64,000 nucleotides of DNA, taken from NCBI GenBank assembly GCA_020698575.1, contig CM036241.1, positions 9,218,416 through 9,282,415 on the forward strand. The letters are read 5' to 3'. A program made the translations under genes and the position numbers. Positions within the stretch are counted from its first letter, which is position 1, and each line of letters begins with the position of its first letter. Below are positions 35,640 through 47,001 of the stretch, piece by piece. This DNA is from Bostrychus sinensis. Taxonomy: Eukaryota > Chordata > Actinopteri > Gobiiformes > Eleotridae. The notes beneath the pieces were generated by a model. That model was given only the letters and a program-made list of their open reading frames with translations. It was not told the origin of the DNA and searched no databases.

Positions 35640-36685
35640 CCCAATTTTTTGTTTTCCATGTACTGTGCATCCACGGCTCTTCACCACTGTCACTAGTGCA
35701 CTGCTCCACATCAGTAAAGCAAAGTAACGGCAGTAACACAGATTGTGTCCGCCACTTGTTTTAATACATGGCTCTGTAAGACGACATTTTAACCAGATTC
35801 AGTGGAACTGAAGTTACAGCACTTTCCTTCTTGTGGATTGAATCTAACGCTGCAGACTTGTAGACCAGAATGTTCAGACATAATCTTGTGTATATGTATT
35901 TGCATTTCTCCCAAACAGACTTCTGTAAGTTAAATCCTAGTGTTGCACGTTCAGCCCATGAAAGAAAGAATCCTGGTCTTTTTTCCTTTGAAACTGGTTT
36001 CCTGACAAAAACCTTCTTGATAGATGGGAGCGCTACTATGCTTCCCAAATCTTTACATACTGTTTATATTTACATTTTACACAAGCTCCCAACTTTTTTC
36101 AGAATTGGTTTTATAAAATATGTCTTTGCCAAAGTGTAAAAGCCACACAGCCTCATAGCTTATGTTTGTTCATACAGCCCTTTTACCACAGCACTGCCTC
36201 AAACTGTGCGTCCTAAGAACTGTGTATTAGCCTTCATTATGTCCTATTAGAGCCTTTGTGTTAAAAGCTGGGACCACGCTGGGTACAATTACTGACGCTG
36301 TTATGTAATTTCCTCATTTTAATTGCCAGAGTATGTCTAAAAATACAGAGTTTATCAGGCTTTTCTCTGAGGAGCCCTGCATCTGTCTCCAGTAGCAGCG
36401 TCTTCCTAATGGTTGTAGATGAGAGTGGATCGTAATAATTCATTAAAAGCCTCGACGTGAATTAGCCAAGGTAATTGTAGCAGCAGATAAAATCACTAGG
36501 GGAGAAGCCTGTTTACTTTGAGGCTTTGAATTTATCTGGAAAGCCTGTAATAATGACATTTACTGCGAATCAACTGTATAAAATGAAATCATAGATCGCA
36601 ATTATTAATCTCTTTTACTCAATGAGAAGTCCAACCCACAATACAGATCTAAGAAACAGCTTTATCACTAAATTGTTTGAGGCAA
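35640..36685. other. Low-repeat segment, possible conserved non-coding DNA
   Basis: From about 36180 to 36560 the sequence lacks the usual repeat words and homopolymers. It has several homeobox-style AATTA/TAATT words (for example GACGTGAATTAGCCAAGG at 36451-36468). No open frame with a known motif. Conservation cannot be judged here. Confidence 0.3.
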
Positions 36686-37000
36686 GGCAAGGTAGGTGCT
36701 CTGAGCAGTAAATCTTTTTAATACTTCATAAAAAATATCCACGTGTCCCAACATATGAGGTAAACATGTTAATTAAATATTAGTTTTATTGATAACAATG
36801 GTTCAGCTGATTTGTTCAAAAGTAAAAAAAAAATAAAAAATTCTACGTTATACCCAAGTTGTTTATGTTTACATTTTTGTTTTGGTTCTAAAACCCTGCA
36901 TTGGCGATCGTCCAATCAGAAAAGAGACCATTGTTTTGAATTAGACTGCAGTACTGTTTTCACACCAGTATGAGCGCATGCTGCTTCCAGTACCTTTAAT
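36686..37000. mobile_element. TTAA MITE, family A, copy 2 (left end damaged)
   Basis: Shares GCTCTGAGCAGTAAAT, GAGGTAAACATGTT and GCGCATGCTGCTTCCAGTAC with the copy at 4610-5003, in the same order. Confidence 0.55.
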
Positions 37001-37394
37001 GGTTGTAAATGCAAGCTTGTTTGATGATTACTCAATGTAAAAGTATTATTTATATATTAATACCGTACTTGAATGTTTTTTTTCCTATTCATGGGTACAC
37101 AGAAAAGCATACAGCATTGTGCCATGGAGCTTTGTTCAAGATTACAACAAGTTTATTATCATTACCATCTAAGATATTCATTCATTCATTTTCTCCTTAT
37201 TCCGTGTTAAGGTTTGCTGGTGGCTGGAGCAGATGACATGCCCAGGTGTGCTTTCTCCATCATCGACACAGCTGGCGGTCTTGAAAAGGTCGTCTCCACG
37301 TTACATAAATTGTTCACTCTGCACCACTTCACTACATGTTCCAGCTTCTTTCCTTTCTGCCTTTCCCTTCCTGGGTCGCCACAGCAAATCATCT

Positions 37395-37500
37395 GTCTCC
37401 TCAGTGATTGATTTGTCAAAGACGTTACACCAGATGCCCTTCCTGACGCTACCCTCTCCCTTTATTCGGGCTTTGGACCAGCACAATAGAGTACACTGGT
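37395..37500. repeat. Dispersed repeat 'GATGCCCTTCCTGACGC', copy 1
   Basis: The block CCAGATGCCCTTCCTGACGC, TTTATTCGGGCTTTGGACCA, then ACAATAGAGTACACTGG is found again with changes near 57755-57840, 59455-59545 and 61560-61650, and inverted near 51590-51715. It is a known style of fish SINE or LINE-tail repeat. I give no family name. Confidence 0.55.
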
Positions 37501-37839
37501 ATGTTCGGTCATTGTTTTTGTTGTTTCCATTTTAACAGCAGTAAAGTCCCGCTGACGTCTGACAAAACAAAACAAACCCACTTTTTGCACAAGTCTTTGT
37601 ACAACTGGCTTCTGCTGCTGTCCCTGTTCAGAAATAAGTACAGAGCTGCTCATAATACGCCATATTCTGGTGTTTTATGGCAAAACCGCCAAGAATCTGT
37701 CATGTTTGTTTTGTTTACAGGTCAGCGGTGCACTGCTTACGTCCTGCCCTTTGTTTCTCTGATTGGTTACTCCGCCTGTGATTGTTCCACTCACAGAAAT
37801 GAAACTGATGCAAAGGGGTTACCAGACTAACTACTTTGT

Positions 37840-39290
37840 ATAGAATAGAGAAGAGTTTGTCTGGCGGGCCAGGCCACCCATGTTACCTGTGAGAATGATT
37901 TGCTGTGGCGACCCCTGAAAGAAAGGGAGCAGCCAAAATAGACTTTGGATTTTTACACTTATTCATGATGTTAATGTTTGACCGTGTGTCCTTGCTGCCC
38001 CTAAATAAACTCTAGTAATATCTTTTCTAAATTGGTCTATTATAGTATGTGTATATTTCTACTGAAAAATATTTACTTCACGTCTAATGGTCTGTATACC
38101 TGTAGTCATACGGGTCTTAATACGTGCTGTGTCTGTGTTTATGGCCGGGGCAGAGTCTGTCTTTGTTTGATTAGGACCAGAGCAAACCGTAGCAGTGGAC
38201 AACCCAAACCTGCAGCCGCCTATTACCTAATTGTGCTACTTTTCACTTCCTGCTCTCTTTCAATTTTAGAAGAAACAATAAACTAATTATTATTATTATT
38301 ACTTTGGGGTCTTTCAAGGCTAAACAATTAGATAAAATAATAAAAAAATAAAATACACAACTGGGATGTTCAAAGTAATGAAGTGATGTAACCGTATTTG
38401 GCCTTATTTACTGAGCTGAGCTATAGAAATGACACATAAGTAGTAATAGGTAATAAATGGAGAAAATTGTGTTTGGAAGTCATATATTTTCCTCTGTCAT
38501 TTCATTGTAGACTCAATTATCTTCTCATTTTTCCTCATTTATGTAACTTAGTAAGTATGCTGTAAGTAGGCCACATTCCCTTCCGCTTGGTGGATAATTT
38601 AGCCCCCCTCATAATCATACAGGTAAGTATGTGGCTTTCTTGACATAAAGCTTTTCCATAGTATAGTAATAAGTATTGTAGTTATGTAGGGTTAATGTAT
38701 AAAAATAACTAATAATCACTTATACCTACTACAGGTAATATGTTTACAGGTTAGTAGACAAATCAAAAAGTTTCCTTAGCCTGATTATGACTTGGGTTTA
38801 AAATACATGTAAATGTCTTACCCAGATTAATGTATTGAGGTTAAGGTACCTAATTTCATTCTCTGAGCAGCGCCTGGGGACCCTTCTCCAGATCGTGAGC
38901 GAGGATCTTGGTCAGGGGAACCTAAGAGGATTAGCCTGTTGTGCATGTTTTAGGTTGATGGAGTAAACCACCCAGACACAGGGAGAACAGGCAAACGCCA
39001 CAGGGTCCAGTAGGAAAGGACGAAATTCTGGGCCCTTTGTAAAAACCATCTAGGTGGGCCTCTATGCATCACAATCTCATGTATATTCCAGGCTTTTTGA
39101 GGGCCCCTCCCTGCAGTGAGCCCTGGTAAACAGTAAACTGTACTCTTTACCCCCCAGACTGATGCCCCTGGGTCCAGGAATAATACCCGAGACCTTCTTG
39201 CACTGAAGCAACAGTGCTCACCACTTTAAACATTAAACTAAAGTAACACACCTGGATAATGCCATTCATTCACTAGAAGAAAGAGACAAT
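37840..39290. other. Gene-free segment with repeat pieces
   Basis: GCTGTGGCGACCCCTGAAAG at 37902-37921 and the fish-repeat tail at about 38870-39010 (reverse) are repeat fragments. An ATT run lies near 38287-38302. Nothing coding was found. Confidence 0.4.
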
Positions 39291-39306
39291 AAGACAATGA
39301 TAAAAC

Positions 39307-39312
39307 TTTATT
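39307..39312 (-). terminator. Probable polyadenylation signal of the V2-type receptor gene
   Basis: Minus-strand AATAAA about 0.8 kb past the receptor stop codon, with no other gene in between. The linkage to this transcript is inferred. Confidence 0.4.
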
Positions 39313-40112
39313 TAGTTTAAGAACAGTTTTACAAATGCAATCTCTTTGTACAACATATACAGCATTTACAAACAGAGAAACTCAATGCAATTTTATTTAC
39401 AGATGTTTCGACCGATATTTCTGAACTGGTCTGACTGTGGGACTTTGTTGTATTTTTGTAAACCACTTTTTACAGACATATTTTACAGAAAATAATTTAC
39501 AAGGTTGTTTTTCTTACAACCTTTATGGCACATTTATTCATGTATTAAACTCTGTTTCATTATCTTCAGTAATTAAAACAATTCATCAGGCCTTAAATAA
39601 GCTGAACATTCAATCTACAATATATGCAACCTCCCCAAAGCCTACTGTTGGGCCCTAACCCACCTTTTGGGAACCACACTGCTTTAACCTTAAGCATGCA
39701 TCCTTTTTTTATATAGCACCTTTAAATGACCAAAGTTGTCTAAAGTGCTTTATAATGTTAATCTATATAAATCTCTCCTTACGTTTTTCAAAGTGCACAT
39801 TCAATCCAAGAGAAACTCGTTTTTCAAATTAGAATTAGCTACATGTGTATTATTCATCATCCAAAAAACGTAACAATGATTTTTGCTACTCCAGACCCAT
39901 ACTCAGGGTTGCCAAAACATAAATGCCACACCTGAACTCTTGAGCTGTTTCTTTCAGACCACACATTTTGTGCATTGATCATTAACATGCCGCTAAATTG
40001 CCATATTCACTGCCATTCTCAGTTTCTTTAGAGAGTACAAATCATAGGCAGTTCCATTCACTCACTTCTCTCTTTTGTCTCTCATCTGTGTGTCCTGACC
40101 ATTGACATGTCC

Positions 40113-41680
40113 TTATTTAGATACAGACACATTCTTGAAGCTCATGTACAACGTGCTGACCAGCGTCGCCTCTTCGTGCATGGAGTCTTTGTCCAAGTGG
40201 CGCTTCCACAGGAGTGTCAGTAGCCTTTTGGGGAACTGGCCACTGAAGGCGAGGTAAATGCAGGGGTTTGCGCAGCTGTTTAGACTGGCCAGTAACATCA
40301 GGATGGTGAAAGTGGCGGCTGGAATGATAGAGAAGATAAAATTAGCCATATATCTGCAGATATCGTGTGAAATGTGGTGTTAGAGCTGTGTGTAATTTGT
40401 GCGTAAAGCTGCTCTTTGTGCGTTTGACTTTGGCTTTGTGCGTAAAAGGAAAATGTCACGTTGCGTAATCGTGGCGCAAATCTCCCTTTTGCGCTTTTGA
40501 TTTTTGTTAGTTAGTAATGCTTTGCATCAAAAAGATTAACATATCGACTGTTTTGAGTTTTACGCGAGACAGAGATGTGTCAAGCTTAATTTTTTTTTTT
40601 ATAGGAAAATGCTGTATTAATGACCAAATGACAAAAAACTGAAGGGCTACAAGTATGACTGGAGATAGGCTACACAACGTTTTAAGACGAATTTATCAAG
40701 TTTTGCCTATTAATGTTTTACATTCGTAAAGACATGAATAGACACAAAGTATATTGACCCAGTGTTGCGTTTCTATGACTGGTGCTGGGACTGAATTAAT
40801 CCCTTTGTCACATAAGAGTTATACAATCCCAATAGCCAAATTTGGGCAGTATAGGCTAACACATACTTTCTTTGGGCGCGTCGTTGTCCCACGCAGACCA
40901 CAGCTGTACGGTGAAGAAGGGCGCCCAGCAGATGATATAAGCCAACACTATCACCACCGTCATCTTCAGCGTCTTGACCCTGGCCTTTGACATCCCCGCC
41001 ACGCCGCTCGCTCTGGGCGCCAGCGGAGCCTTTTGGTACAGGTTGATCTGAATGGCTCGACAGATGCGCACTTGGCACACCACAACCGTGATCACAGGCA
41101 GAATGAAAATGACCAGCGTGGTCCAGGTGATGTAGGTCTGGAGTCCCCACGGCTGGACAAACGTGGCCCAGCAGTCAAACACCCCGGGCTCGACTTCAGT
41201 TTGAGAGAAAATAAAGATTTGAGGCAAGCTTCCCACTAAAGAGATGCCCCACGCTACACACACGGGGATGTTGAGGCGTGTGCGAGCGCGCTGGAACTTC
41301 ACCATTGGGTTGCACACGGCTTGGTAACGATCCACGGTCATCACCACGATCATGTAAGTGGATGAAAACATGCCCAGGACTTGTAAGTACTTGACAAGGC
41401 GGCAGATGAGGTCAGGTCCCACAAATCTATCGGTGATGTCCCACAAGAGCTGGGGGCAAACTTGAAAGAAAGCCACCACCAAATCCGCGAGGCACAAGTG
41501 AAACACGAACACGCGCATCCTGGTCATCTGCTTGCGCTGCCGCCACAAGACGCACAGCAGCACCGTGTTGAGGATGGCAGCGCTCACGAAGATGACACCA
41601 AGCAGCGCAATCTCCACCCTGGCCAGAGACTCATCCCGGGGTATGTACTCTGAGAAGCCACTGCTGTTGCTCGGGCGCAT
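40113..41680 (-). CDS. avpr2l: V2-type vasopressin/vasotocin receptor (class A GPCR)
   Basis: Coding exons are 41680-40867 (814 nt) and 40318-40113 (206 nt), giving 339 residues. The donor AAAGAAA/GTATGT and acceptor ATTCCAG/CC place the intron between TM6 and TM7, where this receptor family has it. Seen: N-glycosylation site N5, D66 in LADL (TM2), C93 and C170 for the extracellular disulfide, DRY 117-119, CWAPF 251-255 and NPCIY 289-293. DRFVGPDLICRLVKYLQ and MLLASLNSC are closer to V2 receptors than to V1A or oxytocin receptors. Such receptors bind vasotocin and usually act through Gs and cAMP. The C-tail lacks a palmitoylation cysteine pair. Which V2 paralogue this is (V2A, V2B or V2C type) needs a tree, so the symbol is tentative. 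It is head-to-head with vhl, with 0.9 kb between start codons. Confidence 0.85.
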
Positions 41681-41954
41681 TGTTCACGGCTCTTTAAGCT
41701 CAGACTGAAAATGAAAGAAAAGTTATAAATGAGAAATTGTATCATAGTATTAGCTCAGTAGCTTAGAATTAAACATCGTCACGATTATATCTGCCCACCT
41801 TTAAGGATTTTGTTCCAATAAAGCCAAATAAAGCCCATTGGCTAAGGGTGGCTCAGCTCCCTATTTTGTAAAATTGCAGTGCTCCTGTTACAGAGTCTTC
41901 AAGTGAGCCACAGCTTTTATGTGAGGAAGACCCAGGGAGGGGCTTCAGTTCAAT

Positions 41955-41967
41955 AGCCTATATACGT
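41955..41967 (-). promoter_or_regulatory. TATA-like element upstream of the V2-type receptor
   Basis: Minus-strand GTATATAGG about 280 bases before the start codon. A possible 5' UTR acceptor CATTTTCAG lies just upstream of the ATG (about 41705), so the first exon may be non-coding. No other support. Confidence 0.3.
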
Positions 41968-42597
41968 CCAGCTGCACTGCTTCTGTCTGTCTGAGTCTTT
42001 CTGAGCGACTTCTGATGACAAAATAGGATTTATGTATTAACAGTTAGCCCAAAAATGTACTATTGTTCACTTACTTATGCTCCGTTAGTATAAGTCCACA
42101 ATAAGCACATATAAATAATTTAAGCCTACTCAACTATAGGCCTATTTTTATCATCACTAGGTCAACAATTGGGTGAATAACCTGACATCAGTATTATTTT
42201 TATTTTTTGTATTCTAATTTAAGTTAGATGTAAAAACATAATACCTATTGTTAGGAATACGTAGTTTTTGTTTTGATTTTGTGCCATTTTATCCTAACTT
42301 TTCACTTTAGAGACCACGTGTCTTAATTTGACCAATCACAAAACGGAAAGTGACATCGAGCTACGTCAAACCGGAAGCCAGGATGTAAACAAAACAGAGG
42401 AAAAGTGCACTCGCAGAAGTGTTGGAAAAGTCCTTTAGTATCGTGTTTATTTTGTATTTAACGATGTAATAACGATTTACCAACTCGAAACAGCCAACAA
42501 ACAGCACATCCACGCGAGCGGTTATCGACAGCTTTGCTTATTTTACTAATTCCTCTCTGTTTTGTGCTAACAGCTACCGTGTTAGCTTCAGATATCA

Positions 42598-43756
42598 ATG
42601 CCGCAGGACGGGGAGCAGTCTCTGCCGCTGGTTCGCTCTCTGAACAGCAGGATACCTGTCAGTGCTGTGTTTTGTAACCACACTGCCCGCGTTGTACGAC
42701 CGCTCTGGGTCGACTTCAACGGAGAACCTCGGCCCTACAATGACCTACAGCCAGGCACAGGAAGAAAGATGTGCACCTTCGTAGGTAAGTTAAAGGCGCA
42801 TTTGTTTAATAACAAAAGTATAGCGAGTGACTGTTTGCACTTGAAGAAATGTTATTTGTGTCTTTGGCTCAGGTCACCCGTGGATTTTCAGAGATGCTGA
42901 GACAGATGATCCAATGAAGGTGAATAGCAAAGACTTATTTCTGCCCACACCAGCAGCAAGTGGAAACCCTACAATGGCAAACATCACTTTACCAGGTACA
43001 ATCAGGGCTGAACACAAAATTTTAGAAATACCGAAGTCCTTTGTGTTAGGTTGAGGCCAAGTTTAGTCCTGGTTTAGACTTGGTTTAGTCCTAAATTAGA
43101 CATGGTTTAGACTTGGTTTAGATCTGGTTTAGTCCTAGTTTAGGCCTGTGTTAGACCTGGTTTAGACATGGTTCAGACCTGGTTTAGGCCTGATTTAGTC
43201 CTGGTTTAGACTTGGTTTAGACCTGGTTTAGGCCTCATTTAGACCTGGTTTAGACATGGTTTATTTTTGGTTTAGTCCTAGTGTTGGTTCTGGTTTAGTT
43301 CTGGTTTATCCTTACTTACACAGTAAACGTATTAGAAAAATACTGAGGTCCAGACCTTTGTGACCTCTGTGGTGCGTACGGCAATGGCTACAATACGTTT
43401 CCCTATTGTCCCCAACATCAGGCAATGGCTTTTAGAAAAGTACTTATATATACTTATGTTAGAGCTTCTATGAAGACAGTGAAATACAGTTTTACATTTT
43501 GTTAAAAGCAAAAAGATAATGCAGAACAAATGGCATTTGTATATTTTTTACAGTGTACACTCTCAAGGATTGCGCTCTTCAGATAATCAGGCGACTGGTC
43601 AAACCGGAAGACTTCAGGAGGTTGGAAATTGGACGCTGTCTTCATGAAGAGCTAGAAGATAAGCCCAGTACAACAAAAGACCTCCGCCGCATGAACCAAC
43701 GAGTGGAGCAGCATCTGCTGGAGACGATCCAAGGAGGATCCAGAGAGGTGACATGA
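42598..43756 (+). CDS. vhl: von Hippel-Lindau protein, CRL2 substrate receptor
   Basis: Exons are 42598-42784, 42873-42995 and 43554-43756, GT-AG and in phase, 170 residues. VHL binds hydroxylated HIF-alpha through its beta domain (here about 10-104) and Elongin C through its alpha domain (about 105-150), as part of a CUL2 ubiquitin ligase. It lacks the long acidic N-terminus of human p30 and resembles p19 in length. Pocket residues seen are Y47 (human Y98), H64 (H115) and W66 (W117), but T60 replaces human S111. In the Elongin C helix L107 and R116 match human L158 and R167, but A111 stands at human C162, with C110 just before it. The human three-exon structure is kept. The head-to-head receptor gene may share the promoter region. 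Synteny with tatdn2 and ghrl supports vhl over the VHL-like paralogue. Confidence 0.92.
43035..43315 (+). repeat. TGGTTTAGTCC minisatellite (site D)
   Basis: More than twenty diverged copies of TGGTTTAGTCC/TGGTTTAGACC, in vhl intron 2, starting 40 bases after exon 2. Confidence 0.85.
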
Positions 43757-44669
43757 GCATGGACAGAGTCAGTGAGGACATTTCTTCTGTGGATAATACT
43801 TGGACTGTGAGAAAACAAGAGTTGAATAATTAAAAAAAGAAACAATTTACTCAGAACAGTTATTTTATATATCCACTTTGCAAGAGAGCCAAGCTACATT
43901 TTGTGACAAAAGAGTTTTCTTATTTATGTCTGTATTGCTGCTTGAATATTCCCAGTTCAAAAACCTGGCATCCTTAAACAAGATTTCTATGTTACCTGTA
44001 GCTTTTTGCCACTTGGTGACTCTAATGTGCTGTAAAATGCCTACAGACAATATAGTAATTATATATTTTTATAGAAAATAGACAACACTTAATATAGCAC
44101 ATTCCCTGCATTATTCAAGTTTCATGTGTTATTTCTGAACACTCAATAACTTGCATCTCTTGAGCAGCTGATTATTAAAAACTACACTGGACCTTGAATG
44201 ATGCCTACTGTAAATTTATTCATTAATCTTCCACTTATTCCCGTTAGGGTCTGGGGCCTATGCCAGTAACTATGAGCCTTAGGTGGGGTACATCCTGGAG
44301 AGTGGGCAGTTAGTCGCAGGGTTGACATAGACAGACAACCATTCACTGTCACATTCATTCACTAAGAGCAATTTAGATTCACCATTTCTCCAACACATGC
44401 ATGTCTTTGGACGGTGGGAGGAAGCCCCCCTGTACATATTTATTCATTAAAACATGCTTCTTGCTCTCAGTGTAAATTAATCTGTGATGAAGAAAAAATG
44501 GGACAAATATAGAAAACAGTGAAGGTGAATGCTGGCTCAATACAAGTAAAAACAAATACATTATAATTGTTGAAATAGTTGCAAACAGCTTATACTTTAT
44601 CACATGTAAACAAGCTAATACTGTAGCCTACTAGCTGGGTTTTACAGCAGCAGTAGTGTTGACAAACCT

Positions 44670-44682
44670 GTTGCTTAGGGAC
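44670..44682 (+). promoter_or_regulatory. X-box-like motif upstream of the unidentified 5-exon gene
   Basis: GTTGCTTAGGGAC resembles the RFX-binding X-box (GTNRCC-N-RGYAAC type), with one good half site (GTTGC) and a weak second. It is 40 bases before the ATG. X-boxes are common in ciliary gene promoters. This is a motif match only. Confidence 0.25.
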
Positions 44683-44721
44683 AGAAGTAACAGAAGCCGT
44701 CTCTGTGTCTGTGCGACAACC

Positions 44722-47001
44722 ATGAGATGCATCGAACGGTCATCAAGTAAAATGCAGACCCGGGACAAGAGAAAAACATGGGACTCCAATCGCTTCAGGC
44801 AGGAGCAGTAAGTCAATGGTGGCTGTGAAGTTTGTCTCACATACATGTTCAGTATTTGTATGGCAGCTGGTATCTAATGCTTTATTGCAATGGTTCTGAA
44901 ACTTTTCACTCCACTACAGACAATATTTGGCTTTCAATGTATCATCTTTTACTGAACTAAAATGAGCCTAAATCTAACCCAGGACTAAACCAAGGGATAA
45001 AATAGGGATTAAGAGTGAGAAATGCCCTTACTAAATCAAGACAAATCAAGGACTGAACTAGGTCTAAACCACGACTAACACAGGTCTAAATGAAGGACAA
45101 AACGGGACTTAATCAGGACAAATCAAAGACTATACTAGCTCCAAATCGGGACTAAACTATGACTAAACCAAGTCTAAAATAAGGACTAAACTAGGTCTAA
45201 ACCAGGACTAAAATAAGAACTAAACTCAGTCTAAACCAAGGTCTAAATTAGGTCTAAAATAAGAACTAAACCAGGACTAAATCAGGTCTTAAACAAGGAA
45301 TAAACCAGGACAAAACCAGGATGAACCAAATACTAATCCAGGACTAAATCAGATCTAAACCATGACTAGACCAGGGACTAAACCAGGACTGAGCAGGTCT
45401 AAACTAGGTCTAAAACAAGGACAAAATAAATCGCATACGGACTGCAGAAAACTCCCGAGTAGCACCAGTGGCACCCCACTTTGAGAACCACTGCTTTTGT
45501 CAACAGACTGACGGTACTTTTATATCCTCCTCCGCCAGTATGACAGTTTGGCCACGGACTCACCCGGTCGTGTTTCCACATCTTCAAACCGACCACTGGA
45601 CCAAGATGAAATCAATGGTAAGAATTAGCAGTAGTAAGACATCCAGTACGTGGTGTGCCTTTAAAGGTACACAAACACGTCTTTCCATGATGAATATGCC
45701 TCTATCAATAGGTCTGTTATGAAGGTCACATAATATTTTAGTTTGAAGAATGACTGAAAGTAACACGCTGTGCTCTAGCAATAAAAAAGTCAGAACATTT
45801 ATTCCACACAGGTACCAGGTTATCTAGCATCACTTCCTACCACTCTACTGAAGAACACAGGTTTGTTAAAATTAGTTTGTGTGCAAAATTCAAGGCCATG
45901 ATGTGCACCAGACAAGGAAATCTGGGGAGATTATAACTTGGACTTATTTGGCCAGATGCACCTGTATGTGAATTAATTGAAGGTTCACCAGAATACAAGA
46001 CGGAGAGTTTGTTGCCACCTCTGTCTATGGATGGGAATAGTCAACCTGAACTTACTGTATCCCATAGTAAGTCCCATATTAAACTTCCTAATACACAAAT
46101 TAAATCACTGGCTTTGCTTCTGACTTACTGGTATGGGCTTTTCCCTAAGGTTTATCTCCTACCAGACCAAAAACCAGTTCCTCAAATCATCTAATGCCCC
46201 AGTACAGAAATGTTTACAATGACCGAGCCAGAAGGGGCTTTTGCTACTGGCTCATTGAGAAGAAGGCTCCAACATGTAAGTACTGTACTGATCCAAGAAC
46301 TCACCATACAGCAATTTGTCACCTACACAATAAGTATCAGAGTAGTGCAACATTCACACATCTGTGCGGCTGGAAAGAAGCAGTCTCACATCCTGAATGC
46401 CAACTAAATTTGACCTTTACTGCCTATAGACTACAATCTATATTCGTAGGTGCCTCAAAAATATTACCAAACACCTGCTAAGTGCCCCCAGGCCCACCTC
46501 CAAAGGACCCTTAGAGCAGGGGTATCCAAACTTTTTCACAAGTGGGCTAGATTGGAAGATGTGCAGATGTTTAAAGGGCCAACAGTCCCTCATGATGTTT
46601 TCAAGGACCTGAACATTTTCATAACTAAATCTAAAACAGGTCCCAACTAAATGACATCTTTGAACATGAACTCTGCAACTGCAATTATTTTCCAAGCAAC
46701 TAATTAGAAAACCCAAGGGAGAGAATAGTAGATGAGATGCACAAATGTACAGACAAAGCCACAGAAACGCTGTACGAAAGTGCCTGTGGGCCATAAGTAA
46801 TATCATTTCTCATAGATGTCAAGGGCCATATGAAATCTTGACCCAGGCTACAGCTCAGACATGTCCACTAACAAAATCTTCAAAATTAAAAATTCTAACC
46901 AATGACTATTTCCTCTTGTCTTGCAGGTAAAGGATACAGCTTCGGTGCCTACAAGACCTTTTTGGGATTACCAAAAGTCTGACACCAATTTTAATCATTA
47001 G
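44722..47001 (+). CDS. Unidentified small five-exon gene
   Basis: Predicted exons are 44722-44807, 45539-45617, 45812-45860, 46208-46275 and 46927-47001 (86, 79, 49, 68 and 75 nt). All have GT-AG borders and phases that join without a stop, giving a protein of about 118 residues. It is basic at the N-terminus (KMQTRDKRKTWDSNRFRQEH). It is followed by aromatic and proline-containing short blocks such as MTVWPRTHPVVFPHL, VPGYLASLPTTLLKNTG and SVPTRPFWDYQKSD. No signal peptide, membrane segment or known domain. Short PxxL/W blocks of this kind occur in small ciliary and sperm microtubule inner proteins, but I cannot match a family. An AATAAATAAA signal lies at about 47203. The acceptor before exon 4 (CCCAGTACAG) is weak, and more 5' exons are possible. 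Confidence 0.5.
44890..45493. mobile_element. MITE with CAGTGGTTCTCAAA ends carrying a minisatellite (site E)
   Basis: Left edge CAATGGTTCTGAAACTTTTC, right edge CACTTTGAGAACCACTG, which is its inverse. Between them are ATATTTGGCTTTCAATGTAT, TGAACTAAAATGAGCCTAAA and then about 40 copies of AAACCAGGACT/AAACCAGGTCT (44985-45425). CTGCAGAAAACTCCCGAGTA and GCACCAGTGGCACC follow. Flanks and order recur at 50000-50235, which defines a family. The 8-base target duplication is not clear. The right end is 45 bases before exon 2 of the unidentified gene. Confidence 0.65.
46514..46860. mobile_element. Non-autonomous DNA transposon remnant in intron 4 of the unidentified gene
   Basis: Begins GGGGTATCCAAACTTTTTCA and contains GGGCTAGATTGG, a common start of hAT-type elements in fish. 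The right border near AGGGCCATATGAAATCTTGA is vague. Confidence 0.4.

Noticed and set aside
40773..41150. 125-codon minus-strand frame overlapping the V2-type receptor
   Set aside because: A shifted frame inside the receptor's first coding exon. The receptor frame has all the GPCR motifs.
46194..46481. Alternative frame (YRNVYNDRARRGF...) for exon 4 of the unidentified gene
   Set aside because: It does not keep phase with exon 3 or exon 5, whereas the frame starting at 46208 does.
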